The position numbers were made by a program, and so were the translations under genes. 64,000 nucleotides of DNA from Pseudoalteromonas sp. NBT06-2. Lineage in GTDB: Bacteria > Pseudomonadota > Gammaproteobacteria > Enterobacterales > Alteromonadaceae. The notes under the pieces were generated by a model. It saw nothing but the letters and a program-made list of their open reading frames with translations. It was not told where the DNA came from and did no database searches. The stretch lies in assembly GCF_002276045.1 (NCBI RefSeq), contig NZ_NQMR01000013.1, positions 38,962 to 102,961 of the forward strand, in the 5' to 3' direction. Shown one piece after another: positions 25,042 to 33,321 of the stretch. Numbering within the stretch: position 1 is the first letter of the stretch; the number at the start of each line of letters is the position of its first letter.

Positions 25042-25595
25042 TGCCTTATATTCTGGTACTTTATCATTCCAGTCATGGCTCAGTTAAAAACATGGCGCAT
25101 GAGATTTGTGACGCAATATCAAGCAGTAATATGGAAGTCAAGTTACGTACATTTGTCAAACAATCTGAATCAGATATTGTGGTAACACAAGATGATTTAA
25201 TTCATTGCCAAGCACTTGCTTTTGGTAGTCCAACACGGTTTGGCATGATGGCTTCTCAAGCAAAATTATTTTGGGAAAATACCAGTGAATTATGGTTAAA
25301 AGGCCAACTGATTGACAAACCGGCAAGCGTATTTACATCAAGTAGTAGCATGCATGGTGGTAATGAAAGTACACTATTGACATTATCTTTACCCTTATTA
25401 CATCATGGCATGATGCTATTAGGTGTACCTTATGATATTCCTGAATTATCTAGCACTAAAAGTGGTGGCACACCATATGGTGCAAGTCACGTATCAGGTT
25501 TAGGCAATAATACTGTCCTCAGTTCCCATGAAATCAAAATATGCCACTCTGTCGGACATAGGTTAGCTAAAATTACTCAACAATTGAATAAGTGA
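25041..25595 (+). CDS. wrbA: NAD(P)H:quinone oxidoreductase, WrbA-like flavoprotein
   Basis: The 184-residue protein has the flavodoxin fold markers: an FMN phosphate loop YHSSHGSVKNMAHEI, the GSPTRFGMMASQAKLFWENT segment, and GGNESTLLTLSLPLLHHGMML with the WrbA-type glycine-rich loop before a conserved tyrosine (PYGAS). WrbA reduces quinones by two electrons in the cytoplasm. The start overlaps the arsC stop by one base, and the DUF2069 gene follows by two bases, so a four-gene set arsC-wrbA-DUF2069-elyC is plausible. Confidence 0.9.
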   Translation: MPYILVLYHSSHGSVKNMAHEICDAISSSNMEVKLRTFVKQSESDIVVTQDDLIHCQALAFGSPTRFGMMASQAKLFWENTSELWLKGQLIDKPASVFTSSSSMHGGNESTLLTLSLPLLHHGMMLLGVPYDIPELSSTKSGGTPYGASHVSGLGNNTVLSSHEIKICHSVGHRLAKITQQLNK

Positions 25596-25596
25596 C

Positions 25597-26025
25597 ATGA
25601 TCAAAAAACAAGATAAAACAAAAAACTTTCAACGGCTAGCTATATTTGGCTATGTGGGCTTATTAATACTAATGCCATTATGGCTATTTTACTTAGACAA
25701 GCCTGAAGGATATAGCAATGGCTTTATATTTATGATCTATATAATACCTTTATTATTACCGTTAAAGGGTATTATTCAAGACAAAATATATACCTACGCG
25801 TGGGCCAATTTCATTGTCATGATTTATTTTTTGCATTCTTTGACTTTGCTTTATACCTCATGCGATATTTTTGTGGTGCTAGAGTTAATATTTACCACTA
25901 GTATGTTTGTCGGTTGTACTTATTATTCTAAACATCGTGGACAAGAGCTTGGCTTAAGAATAAGAAAATTAAAAGATGAGCTAGCCGAAGAAAGAGCAGC
26001 TCATCAACATGAAAAACCTAAATAA
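25597..26025 (+). CDS. DUF2069 membrane protein
   Basis: The 142-residue protein has four hydrophobic helices (LAIFGYVGLLILMPLWLFYL, FIFMIYIIPLLLPL, WANFIVMIYFLHSLTLLY, FVVLELIFTTSMFVGCTYY) and a charged, coiled-coil-like C-terminal tail (KLKDELAEERAAHQHEK). This fits DUF2069, which in gammaproteobacteria regularly follows wrbA. The function is unknown. Confidence 0.85.
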   Translation: MIKKQDKTKNFQRLAIFGYVGLLILMPLWLFYLDKPEGYSNGFIFMIYIIPLLLPLKGIIQDKIYTYAWANFIVMIYFLHSLTLLYTSCDIFVVLELIFTTSMFVGCTYYSKHRGQELGLRIRKLKDELAEERAAHQHEKPK

Positions 26026-26073
26026 ATTTTTCATATATATTTTCAAGAAATACAAAGGGAAGTTAATTAATAA

Positions 26074-26847
26074 ATGTCATCATTTGAATTAAAAAAAATA
26101 CTAGGCAACTTGCTGATGCCTTTGCCTTTACTATTTGCATTAGTATTAATAGGTTTATTTTTACTCGTATTAAAACAAAGAAAATCTGGCTTAGTATTTT
26201 TTGTCCCAAGTATGCTAACACTATTGCTAATAAGTTTACCCATTGTTACGCAAGCATTAATTAATTCAACAGAAAATAAATACAAACCTTTTAATGCTGA
26301 ACACCATACCAAACTAAACTATATTCTAGTATTAGGTTGCCAAATTAAACCTAACAAGTATCGCCCTGCTAATGCACAACTTGGAGCCTGCTCTTTGGCA
26401 CGTTTAGTTGAAGGGCTAAGGATCGCCAGAAAGTACCCTTACGCTAAATTAATTGTATCTGGTTATGGTTATGGTGGCGCAACAAGTAGTGCGCTAATGA
26501 AAAAAACCGCTTTGAGTTTAGGGTTACACAATACAAGAGTGTTAACTAACCCAAAAGCCAAAGATACATCGCAAGAAGCTAAACTGTTAGCATACAAACT
26601 TGTTGATGCCAAAGTCGCCCTTGTTACCTCAGCAGCACACATGAGCCGTTCTATAGATTTATTTAATCAACAGGGGATCGATGTTATTCCAGCTCCTACA
26701 GACTTCTATGCACTTAATCAACAACCTTTGTGGCTTCAATTTATACCTAGCCCTGAAGCTTTTTTAGCTGTGACAGCACATCAGCATGAATTGATTGGTT
26801 CCTTATGGATAAAATTATTAAGACTTTACGATCCTGAATCAATATAA
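26074..26847 (+). CDS. elyC: ElyC/YdcF family protein (DUF218)
   Basis: The 257-residue protein has two N-terminal membrane helices (LPLLFALVLIGLFLLVL and LTLLLISLPIVTQALI) and a periplasmic DUF218 domain with YILVLGCQI, ARLVEGLRIARKYPYAKLIVSGYG, NPKAKDTSQEAKL and VALVTSAAHMSRSIDLF. E. coli ElyC (YcbC) protects peptidoglycan assembly and undecaprenyl-phosphate recycling at low temperature. It is the last gene of the arsC-wrbA group, 48 bp after DUF2069, and is followed by a strong hairpin. Confidence 0.88.
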   Translation: MSSFELKKILGNLLMPLPLLFALVLIGLFLLVLKQRKSGLVFFVPSMLTLLLISLPIVTQALINSTENKYKPFNAEHHTKLNYILVLGCQIKPNKYRPANAQLGACSLARLVEGLRIARKYPYAKLIVSGYGYGGATSSALMKKTALSLGLHNTRVLTNPKAKDTSQEAKLLAYKLVDAKVALVTSAAHMSRSIDLFNQQGIDVIPAPTDFYALNQQPLWLQFIPSPEAFLAVTAHQHELIGSLWIKLLRLYDPESI

Positions 26848-26880
26848 ATAACATCAAAAAATATTATTTTCACACTCTCT

Positions 26881-26918
26881 ACACCTATTTCAATACTTTA
26901 AAATATTGAAATAGGTGT
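26881..26918 (+). terminator. Strong hairpin after elyC
   Basis: ACACCTATTTCAATA and TATTGAAATAGGTGT form a perfect 15-bp stem with an 8-base loop, 33 bp after the elyC stop. There is no T run, so the terminator role is likely but not certain; it could also be part of a repeat. Confidence 0.55.
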
Positions 26919-26942
26919 CAACGTATTATTTATTAAAGCATA

Positions 26943-27206
26943 GGGGCTATTGATCTTTCGAGATTACTTTTGCAGCGAATTGTTGAGCATTTATACAAGG
27001 CAGAGGCTTTGTCATGTGGTTGTTCCATATAAAAAGGCGATAACGCAGTAAAAATGCCCAACAAACGCTGTCCGAAGGATTCGGCTAAAAGCATTTTATT
27101 CTTTGTTGAGTCGTATTTACTTAGAATGACTAGGCTACACACTACTCGCCGCGACTAAAATGCTTTTATCTCGAACAAAATTTAACCCTGAAAGATCAAC
27201 AGGCTC
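26943..27206. mobile_element. Second MITE-like element (264 bp)
   Basis: The segment is bounded by inverted repeats GGGGCTATTGATCTTTC (left) and the complement of GAGCCTGTTGATCTTTC (right), 15 of 17 positions alike. It has no credible gene, although both strands show short open frames, and inner stretches such as GCATTTTA recur as inverted copies. It is not related to the 267-bp family. I recall similar intergenic repeats in Pseudoalteromonas and Colwellia, but this could not be checked here. Confidence 0.65.
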
Positions 27207-27256
27207 TAATATCTTCATATACCAATTCTGTTAGCTACGCAGTGACCATAATAAAT

Positions 27257-28012
27257 TTATACGGGATTATCAATATCAACAAAAACCACATCTAATTGAT
27301 ATTCGCTAGCCAAGTGCTCACCTAATGCTTTGATGCCATATCTTTCAGTCGCATGATGACCAGCTGCAAAAAAATCAATATTTTGCTCTCTAGAGCTATG
27401 AATAGTTTGCTCTGATACTTCACCAGTTAAGTACGCATCTATACCTTGTTCAGCTGCTAAATCGATATAACCTTGTCCACCGCCTGTACACCAAGCGATA
27501 GTTTCTATTTTCTCTTTCCTTACAATCGAAGTAACCGGTTCTCGATTTAAAATTTTTGCAATTTTATGTGCGAATTTTCGTCCCGACATCGGTGTATTTA
27601 AAACACCTTTTACTGGAACGCTTATAGCACTGCCTAGCTCTAATCCAGCTTCATAACTAATATCTAACAAATTAGCCAATTGCGCATTGTTACCTAAAGT
27701 TGGATGCACATCTAGTGGCAAGTGATATGCGATTAAATTTATATCGTGCTTTATCAGTGCTGAGATACGCTTTTTCTTCATACCTATAATTTGTGGATTT
27801 TCACCTTTCCAGAAAAATCCATGATGTACTAAAATAGCATCAGCTTTAAGATTAATTGCAGCATCAATTAAAGCTTGTGATGCAGTAACACCAGTCACAA
27901 TTTTTGTAATGTTATCTTTACCTTCAATTTGTAAACCATTAGGACAAAAATCTTTAATCGTATGCGGTTCAAGCAAGTTATTAAGGTGTGACATTAAATC
28001 AGAACGTTTCAT
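27257..28012 (-). CDS. Nif3-like dinuclear metal-centre hexameric protein
   Basis: The 251-residue protein matches YbgI/Nif3: DFCPNGLQIEGKDNITKIVTG, the metal ligands in ILVHHGFFWKG, LIAYHLPLDVHP, and the C-terminal HHATERYGIKALGEHL with GEVSEQTIH. The family forms a toroidal hexamer with two metal ions per subunit; it has been annotated as GTP cyclohydrolase I type 2, but its real reaction is not settled. It is divergent from the small gene at 28157. Confidence 0.92.
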   Translation of the reverse strand: MKRSDLMSHLNNLLEPHTIKDFCPNGLQIEGKDNITKIVTGVTASQALIDAAINLKADAILVHHGFFWKGENPQIIGMKKKRISALIKHDINLIAYHLPLDVHPTLGNNAQLANLLDISYEAGLELGSAISVPVKGVLNTPMSGRKFAHKIAKILNREPVTSIVRKEKIETIAWCTGGGQGYIDLAAEQGIDAYLTGEVSEQTIHSSREQNIDFFAAGHHATERYGIKALGEHLASEYQLDVVFVDIDNPV

Positions 28013-28156
28013 AATTTTTCAATATTTTCTAAAAATTTGTAAAATTGTCCCGTTTAGTTGATCAAAAAGAAAGAAAAACCTGAAAAAATTGATAATTCTT
28101 CCAAAAGTCGGTATAAAAGCCGCTGCAACAAATTTAACAAAAAACTAGGAATAATG

Positions 28157-28504
28157 ATGAGCAAACTTGATAAAGCACAAGTTTTAGAAGATTTTGACAA
28201 AGCATATCAAGCAGAAAATGGCAAACAACCTGAAGTTGTTGCTAAAGCAGGATGGTATAGTGTAGACGGTGGCAAAAATATGCGCCTAGCTGATCTTGCC
28301 GCTTTAACTGAAGAACTTTCATCTGGTACTGCTACTGAAACTGCAAAGCCTGCTAAAAAAACTGCTGTTATATCAGTAGAAAAGAAAGATAAAGGTATAG
28401 TTATCGTTAAAAATAACGAAGACGGTTATACAGCTGAAGAGTTCTGGATTGTATATCTTGCAGAACGAGATCACGACTGCCGTTTACCACAAGGTATCGT
28501 ATAG
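28157..28504 (+). CDS. Small conserved-looking hypothetical protein
   Basis: From ATG at 28157, six bases after AGGA, the frame gives 115 residues; the in-frame ATG at 28154 is too close to the ribosome site, and a still longer frame begins at 28058 with a lysine-rich, uninformative extension. The product starts MSKLDKAQVLEDFDKAYQAE, has a Ala/Thr/Lys linker in the middle and ends AEEFWIVYLAERDHDCRLPQ-GIV. It contains no signal peptide or membrane segment. I do not recognise the family. Two terminators in tandem follow. Confidence 0.65.
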   Translation: MSKLDKAQVLEDFDKAYQAENGKQPEVVAKAGWYSVDGGKNMRLADLAALTEELSSGTATETAKPAKKTAVISVEKKDKGIVIVKNNEDGYTAEEFWIVYLAERDHDCRLPQGIV

Positions 28505-28562
28505 GGTATTAAATTTCGATTTAATACCAAAAAGGCTGTAATTACTTTGCAGCCTTTTTTGT
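28505..28562 (+). terminator. Tandem hairpins ending the 28157 gene
   Basis: GGTATTAAA/TTTAATACC (28505-28528) is followed by AAAGGCTG/CAGCCTTT (28531-28557) with a T run after it. The second is a standard rho-independent terminator. Confidence 0.8.
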
Positions 28563-28568
28563 ATTTAT

Positions 28569-28666
28569 TGTCTTGTCTTGAAAGAGAGCTTGAAGATGAG
28601 CGCTTACGTAACCTGTTGCTCAATGAAGTTGTTGAAATCATTGATGCTGAGCATGGCGCTAACTAA
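28569..28666 (+). pseudogene. C-terminal tail of an IS3-type OrfA transposase
   Basis: The frame ending with TAA at 28664 reads CLERELEDERLRNLLLNEV-VEIIDAEHGAN, a leucine-rich coiled coil like the C-terminal end of OrfA of IS3 elements. There is no start or helix-turn-helix part, so it is a remnant. The matching OrfB tail lies 1.2 kb further on (29850), with unrelated debris between. The call rests on pattern alone. Confidence 0.4.
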
Positions 28667-29060
28667 AAGATGAAGTAGGACCATTTTCATCATAAACCGC
28701 GGATTGATTGGTTACTTGATGTTTTGTAGTTTCTACTTCTTGTAAGTCAAATTGGCCTAAATAGTTAAGCATATTGATGTAAGAAGATGCACTGAAATGT
28801 AATTGTAAATCTTCAGGTGTTGCCCATTCCTCAAAAACATAAATCACACCATCTTCGTTAACATCTAAACTCCAATTATAAGCCAAACAGCCTTTTTCTG
28901 TTCTGGCATCAAGAATATATTCTTTTGCTCCTTTTAACGCTTGTTCAACATCATTTTTAAGTGTTCCTTGCTGAATCCACTGAAATAATTGACCTCTTAT
29001 CTCGTCATATCTATCAGACTCATAATGAGTCATAAGCCCTTCAATTGAGGCTTGAGACAA
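28659..29060 (-). pseudogene. Chimeric frame: oxidoreductase C-terminus joined to ABM monooxygenase remnant
   Basis: The open frame of 133 codons has only TTG or an internal ATG as a start. Residues about 5-35 (ASIEGLMTHYES, YDEIRGQLFQWIQQGTLK) look like the C-terminal part of a CurA/YncB-type NADP-dependent oxidoreductase, and continue the decayed gene upstream in the same direction. Residues about 38-115 (AKEYILDARTEKGCLAYNWS, VIYVFEEWATPEDLQLHFSA) match an antibiotic-biosynthesis-monooxygenase (ABM) domain lacking its first beta strand. A deletion joining two genes explains this best. A functional small ABM protein starting at the internal ATG cannot be excluded, but is unlikely without the first strand. 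Confidence 0.6.
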
Positions 29061-29606
29061 CTAAATTAAATAAGTTTTGGACCTGCCTGAGGCTCTAATG
29101 TACTGTAATTAGCTATGGCCACACAGTGCAACACGCCTATTCTGCGCAATATTAGTAACGGCGTCTTCTAACATTTTCCCGCCAATACTATCGAAATAGT
29201 AATCAATGCCATCTGGGCATTCTTTTACTATTAATTCAGTTAGAGGTGTAGATAACTTGTAGTTAAAATAGCTGTAAAAACCAAATTCATTAATCAATTT
29301 TTACGATTTTTGATCGCTACTAGTGATACTCACTACTTTAGCACCATTAATTTTAGCAATTTGACCTGCCACTATACCTGCAGCAGATATTAACTCTCTG
29401 TCACCTTTTTTAAGTTGCCCAAGATCCACTGTGCCAATATAGGCAGACATACCTGTTTCACCTAAAACCCCTAAATACAAAGAATCATCACATTCCCACT
29501 CGGTAGGTAAAGGTTCAATAGCTTCATTTTCAGCTGTTATAACGCTATATTGTTGCCAAGCGATACGGGTCATTAATTTTATCACCTTGCTTGTAACGCT
29601 CTTCAG
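29061..29606 (-). pseudogene. Decayed CurA/YncB-like NADP-dependent oxidoreductase
   Basis: Fragments of a zinc-independent medium-chain reductase can be followed across several frames: EERYKQGDK near 29600, then, one frame over, RIAWQQYSVI, LYLGVLGETGMSAYIGTVDL and AGQIAKINGAKVVSITSSD. An in-frame TAA follows (about 29301), then INEFGFYSYFNYK, ECPDGIDYYFDSIGGKMLED and RRVALCGH, a frameshift into NYSTLEPQAGPK near 29090, and another into LFNLVVS before the chimeric frame at 29060. The catalytic N-terminal third is missing. The left junction is with an IS66 fragment. The gene is clearly non-functional. Confidence 0.8.
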
Positions 29607-29610
29607 GTAA

Positions 29611-29844
29611 CCTGAGCAAGCGCGGTCTTATATTCAACAGTTATTTCGTATTGAAGCAAAAATAAAAACAGCCACAACCGATGAAAAATATCGCGCTCGA
29701 CAACAAGAAAGTACGCCGATATTAGCTGCATTAAAAAAGTGGCTCGGTAAATCCTTAAAGCACCCAGTAAAATCAGCGAAGTTAACCAAGGCACTCACCT
29801 ATTTAAATAATCAGTGGTGTAAATTAAGTCGGTATACGGAGAAT
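29611..29844 (+). pseudogene. IS66 transposase (TnpC) internal fragment
   Basis: About 77 uninterrupted codons read EQARSYIQQLFRIEAKIK, then TTDEKYRARQQESTPILAAL, KKWLGKSL and ALTYLNNQWCKLSRYTEN, which is the pattern of IS66 TnpC just before its last catalytic region (normally followed by L-x-D-G-R-x-x-I-D-N-N). The reading breaks off at that point and enters IS3 sequence, so this is a fossil fragment. Confidence 0.75.
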
Positions 29845-29849
29845 GACGC

Positions 29850-30106
29850 GTGCCCGATGGTTATGATTGTTACCAAAATGCGCTAGCTGAAAGAATTAAT
29901 GGGATCTTAAAGCAGGAGTTTTTGTTATATAAATGCCAGGATATGGATGAGTTAAAAGAGATCGTCGATGAATCAATTGTAATATCCAATCAAATGAGAC
30001 CGCATTTGAGTTTAGGAATGAAAACACCAAACCAAGTGCACAAAAAAAACCAGACGCAAAAGCAACTGGCCTTCAATTAAAACCGTCAACCTATTTCAGG
30101 AGGACA
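29850..30106 (+). pseudogene. IS3-family OrfB transposase C-terminal fragment with right end
   Basis: The frame from 29850 to the stop at 30080 reads DGYDCYQNALAERINGIL then KQEFLLYKC and ends MRPHLSLGMKTPNQVHKK, the last part of the DDE integrase core of IS3 OrfB, with the final catalytic Glu in ALAER. The first two acidic residues are missing. After the stop, TCAACCTATTTCAGGAGGACA resembles an IS3 right end finishing in CA at 30106. The Big2 lipoprotein stop codon lies three bases beyond. Confidence 0.75.
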
Positions 30107-30108
30107 TA

Positions 30109-31395
30109 TTATTCAATAATCAACTTAACCAATGATGATTCACCATCATATGTAACTGTTAAGAAGACTTCCCCCGTCGTATTGGATGTACTTATTATCT
30201 TATAATTAGCTGCACTCGTGCCCGCAGAGACTAGCTCACTACTGATTAAATCATTTTTGCTATAAGTAAACTCACTAAACTCAGTTACATTAATATCAGC
30301 TATTGTTTCTTCAAACTGAGCTGTTACAGAAATCTCAACTGATTCATTTGCTTTGATTGTAATGGTCTCTTCACCTTGGTTTATAAGTAGAGTGTCTAAA
30401 GTAGCATCTCCTTTTATCTCCAAAGTCGCATTGCCTTGCACTCCGCCACACGTAGCGTAAACTTGTGTCACACCAGGTTTTAATGCCAAAATACTGCCTT
30501 TAGTTGTACCATTAAGTGTGATACCTGCTAATTCTGAGTTTTTTGCTTCCAAACTGATATTATTGTCAATATTTATAGGCGTTTCAGATATTGTACTTAC
30601 GAGATTTACCTGAGATTGCAGTATGATTCTGTCGCCAACATTTAGGGTAATTATATTGACAACTTTGTCATCTACTAACACATCGATCGTCTCTAAGTTT
30701 TTTGGATCTGCAGTAACCGTAAGTTGATTGGAAATATTATTAACTTTACCTGACACAATTGTATTTTCAATTTCAGAATTGGATGTATGTAATATGCCAC
30801 CGTCTTCAATGGTAGCTGTGGTATTTTCATCAACTGAAAAGTTAATGTATTTAGTTACATTCAAAGATGTATAATCATCTTCATACGTAACATCAGCCAC
30901 AATATTAGCATCTATACAGGTATTAATATCTCCAGAAATTGGGTTACTTTGCTTTAATGTTAATGAAGAGATTGCTGAATCACTCACTGACATTTCACCT
31001 TGTGCTAAAATGCCATTAATTGTTGTGCCCGTAATAACAACTTTACCTTGTGGTTCTGTTGAATTAGCAACGGCTTCAACTAGCCCTTTGCTATTTACTG
31101 TTGCAATACTTGTATCACTAGATGACCACGCTAGTTCAGTTGTTACATCTCTTTCATCGTCATTGCTATCTATGCCTAATGCCGTTAATTGGTGGACTTC
31201 GCCCACTCTTAAACGTGTCATCGCACCAATAATCGTAACTTTCTCAATGATTGTGCCTTTAGCACGTTGAGATTCTAACTTTACCGCCTTTGCTAATGCT
31301 TCTGAGTTATTATCTGAATCACAACCTGAAATAACAATACTTATTGTTAAACAAATTCTTAAAGAAAATTTTGGCATAAAACTAATCATTTTCAT
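30109..31395 (-). CDS. Lipoprotein with bacterial Ig-like (Big2) domains
   Basis: The 428-residue protein has a lipoprotein signal with ISGC (C25) and several Ig-like domains. The first is a clear Big2 unit (RLRVGEVHQLTALGIDSN, then ELAWSSSDTSIATVNSKGLVEAV), and further repeats of the same kind follow (NVGDRIILQSQV, LALKPGVTQVYATCGG, TIKANESVEISVTAQF). It is probably exposed on the outer membrane and may bind surfaces or sugars. AAAGG lies eight bases before the ATG. The stop codon lies three bases from an IS3 end, so the original protein may have been longer. The beta-barrel gene at 31416 is 20 bp upstream, likely one operon. Confidence 0.8.
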   Translation of the reverse strand: MKMISFMPKFSLRICLTISIVISGCDSDNNSEALAKAVKLESQRAKGTIIEKVTIIGAMTRLRVGEVHQLTALGIDSNDDERDVTTELAWSSSDTSIATVNSKGLVEAVANSTEPQGKVVITGTTINGILAQGEMSVSDSAISSLTLKQSNPISGDINTCIDANIVADVTYEDDYTSLNVTKYINFSVDENTTATIEDGGILHTSNSEIENTIVSGKVNNISNQLTVTADPKNLETIDVLVDDKVVNIITLNVGDRIILQSQVNLVSTISETPINIDNNISLEAKNSELAGITLNGTTKGSILALKPGVTQVYATCGGVQGNATLEIKGDATLDTLLINQGEETITIKANESVEISVTAQFEETIADINVTEFSEFTYSKNDLISSELVSAGTSAANYKIISTSNTTGEVFLTVTYDGESSLVKLIIE

Positions 31396-31415
31396 TTAAT
31401 AAACCTTTTTTACTT

Positions 31416-31931
31416 TTAGAAGTGATAATTAAAACCAAGTGAAATACCCGTAATGCTTAAGTTGCTATCATTATATAGTGACTGATACCCAAGTTTTATA
31501 CGGGCATTTTTAAATGAAGGAATTTCTTGATATAAAGATATCCCCCAAGCAAAGCCATTATATTCATCTGAGCCATTAAACGTGTTTTCAGGCCCAGACA
31601 CTGACATATTACTACTTGCATAACCTAAAGACACATCAAGACTAAAGCCATTTACAGCATAAGATTGCAGCAATAAAAAGATCGCTTTGTTGTTTTCTAA
31701 GTCAAATTCCACATTATAAATGTTGTCAGTGTTATTACTGAGTAAATATTGGCCCTCAATTGCAATTTGTTTATAAATACTTGTGCCTAACCTAAAAGCT
31801 GCCATCGGTATATTTGCAGCTTCGTTTGACGTTTCAATATCAGAATGTAAATAATCTACGCCAATAAAACTAGAATCTGCAAAACTTGGTGCTGTAGCAA
31901 ATAAATATAAAAGTGGGAAGGTTTTCTTCAT
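31416..31931 (-). CDS. Small outer-membrane beta-barrel protein
   Basis: The 171-residue protein starts with a signal peptide (MKKTFPLLYLFATAPSFA) and continues with alternating hydrophobic strands (SFIGVDYLHSD, AAFRLGTSIYKQIAIEGQYLL, SLDVSLGYASSN, GFAWGISLYQEI, ARIKLGYQSLY) ending in GISLGFNYHF with a terminal Phe, as in eight-stranded porin-like barrels. No specific ligand can be read. It precedes the Big2 lipoprotein by 20 bp on the same strand, so the two may form a surface complex. Confidence 0.8.
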   Translation of the reverse strand: MKKTFPLLYLFATAPSFADSSFIGVDYLHSDIETSNEAANIPMAAFRLGTSIYKQIAIEGQYLLSNNTDNIYNVEFDLENNKAIFLLLQSYAVNGFSLDVSLGYASSNMSVSGPENTFNGSDEYNGFAWGISLYQEIPSFKNARIKLGYQSLYNDSNLSITGISLGFNYHF

Positions 31932-32278
31932 AATTAATAACTAAGTTCCTTTTTAAGTGAAAAGGGATTTTATATAACTATGCTGCTGATTTCTATCTTT
32001 GTAACGAAACCTGAACATTTTTTCTCTAGTCTCAAGTAACCCTATTTGATAATAGAAAATATAACCTGCTCCATCATTTAAAATAAATATCTTATAACAA
32101 CGTTTGTCGACTTGCCCTACAGGAGTTTTGTTTGAAGAATATTATCAATAATCTTACTTGCCAAAAGTAGTCCTCAGGTTTATTCTTCCATTTTTTAAAA
32201 GCCAAAAGGTATCATGGGTAGAGTTGGCTTTTAAGTCTATTAAGCGATATTCATGCTAGTTAAAGTAAAGGTACATTT
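31932..32278. other. Intergenic region with one hairpin, otherwise nothing recognised
   Basis: The 347-bp divergent region must hold promoters for the barrel gene and the M14 gene. The only structure seen is AAAAGCCAA (32197-32205) pairing with TTGGCTTTT (32224-32232) in the M14 leader, 47 bp before its start. No coding potential was found. Confidence 0.5.
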
Positions 32279-33211
32279 ATGAGCGATAAACAAAATAATC
32301 AAATAGGCACTCCAGGTATAAAATGGGGCGTAAATGAAAAAGCACTTTGGCTTTCAAAGCAATCGTTCAAACGCTCATATCAAAATGAAGTGGTAACTAA
32401 AATTAACGCTCTTAAATCTGACTTTGATGTAGCGCAATATGGTGCGCTTTGCTACGATAAAGTTAAATATCCGCTATATGTCATAAAAAGTCAAAATTGG
32501 GATATCGCTAAGCCCACTATTTTAGTAACAGGTGGTGTACATGGTTATGAAACAAGTGGTATACATGGCGCTTTAGGATTTTTATCATCTCAAGCATTAA
32601 ACTATACAAATCATTTTAATATTGTAGTAACCCCCTGTATTAGTCCTTGGGGGTATGAAACTATTAATCGTTGGAACCCAAATACCGATGATCCAAATAG
32701 ATCATTTTATGAAAACAGTCCAGCTGAAGAATCGGCTGCACTCATGAGATGCATAGCGTCGCTTAACACTAAAATCACAGCCCATATCGATTTGCATGAA
32801 ACAACTGATACTGATAATACCCAATTTAGACCTGCTTTAGCTGCTCGTGATGCTGTAGCACATACAAACTGGAATATCCCGGATGGATTTTATCTTGTGG
32901 GAGATACGATAAACCCAGCAGTAGACTTTCAAACAGCAATCATCAAATCTGTTAAGAAAGTAACGCATATTGCTCCTGCTGATGAACAAGGTAATATCAT
33001 CGGTGTTCCATTAGAGCAATTTGGAGTAATAAATTATGCCACAAGTAAGTTAAGCTTATGTATTGGATTTACCCATGCTGCATATTCAACAACAACAGAG
33101 GTTTACCCCGATAGCCCTAAAGCAACAGCTGAAGACTGTATTCAGGCACAAATAACAGCAATTACGGGTGGCTTAGATTATATCATTGCAAATACACAAA
33201 TTTGTTTATAA
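32279..33211 (+). CDS. M14-family metallocarboxypeptidase / aspartoacylase-like protein
   Basis: The 310-residue protein has the M14 zinc ligands in LVTGGVHGYETSG (H88, E91) and AHIDLHETTD (H169 or H173), and PCISPWGYETINRWNPNTDDPNRSF between them, a typical M14 substrate-binding region with Asn-Arg. It lacks a signal peptide, so it acts in the cytoplasm on a small peptide or acylated amino acid. AAAGG precedes the ATG. It is a single gene. Confidence 0.88.
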   Translation: MSDKQNNQIGTPGIKWGVNEKALWLSKQSFKRSYQNEVVTKINALKSDFDVAQYGALCYDKVKYPLYVIKSQNWDIAKPTILVTGGVHGYETSGIHGALGFLSSQALNYTNHFNIVVTPCISPWGYETINRWNPNTDDPNRSFYENSPAEESAALMRCIASLNTKITAHIDLHETTDTDNTQFRPALAARDAVAHTNWNIPDGFYLVGDTINPAVDFQTAIIKSVKKVTHIAPADEQGNIIGVPLEQFGVINYATSKLSLCIGFTHAAYSTTTEVYPDSPKATAEDCIQAQITAITGGLDYIIANTQICL

Positions 33212-33321
33212 AGTTAGTTTTTTTAATTCAAATTTATGTACAGCATTATCATATCATGCGATAGGGAGGTATTCACACATCTCTAAACAATAAAATTCCT
33301 AAGAGGAAAAATAGAAAAATG

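Noticed and set aside
28058..28156. Longer N-terminus for the 28157 gene
   Set aside because: The added residues are a lysine-rich run without a ribosome site, while AGGA lies six bases before ATG 28157.
29109..29585. Two separate small genes on the minus strand
   Set aside because: They lie in one frame divided by a single TAA and together spell consecutive parts of one oxidoreductase, so they are one pseudogene.
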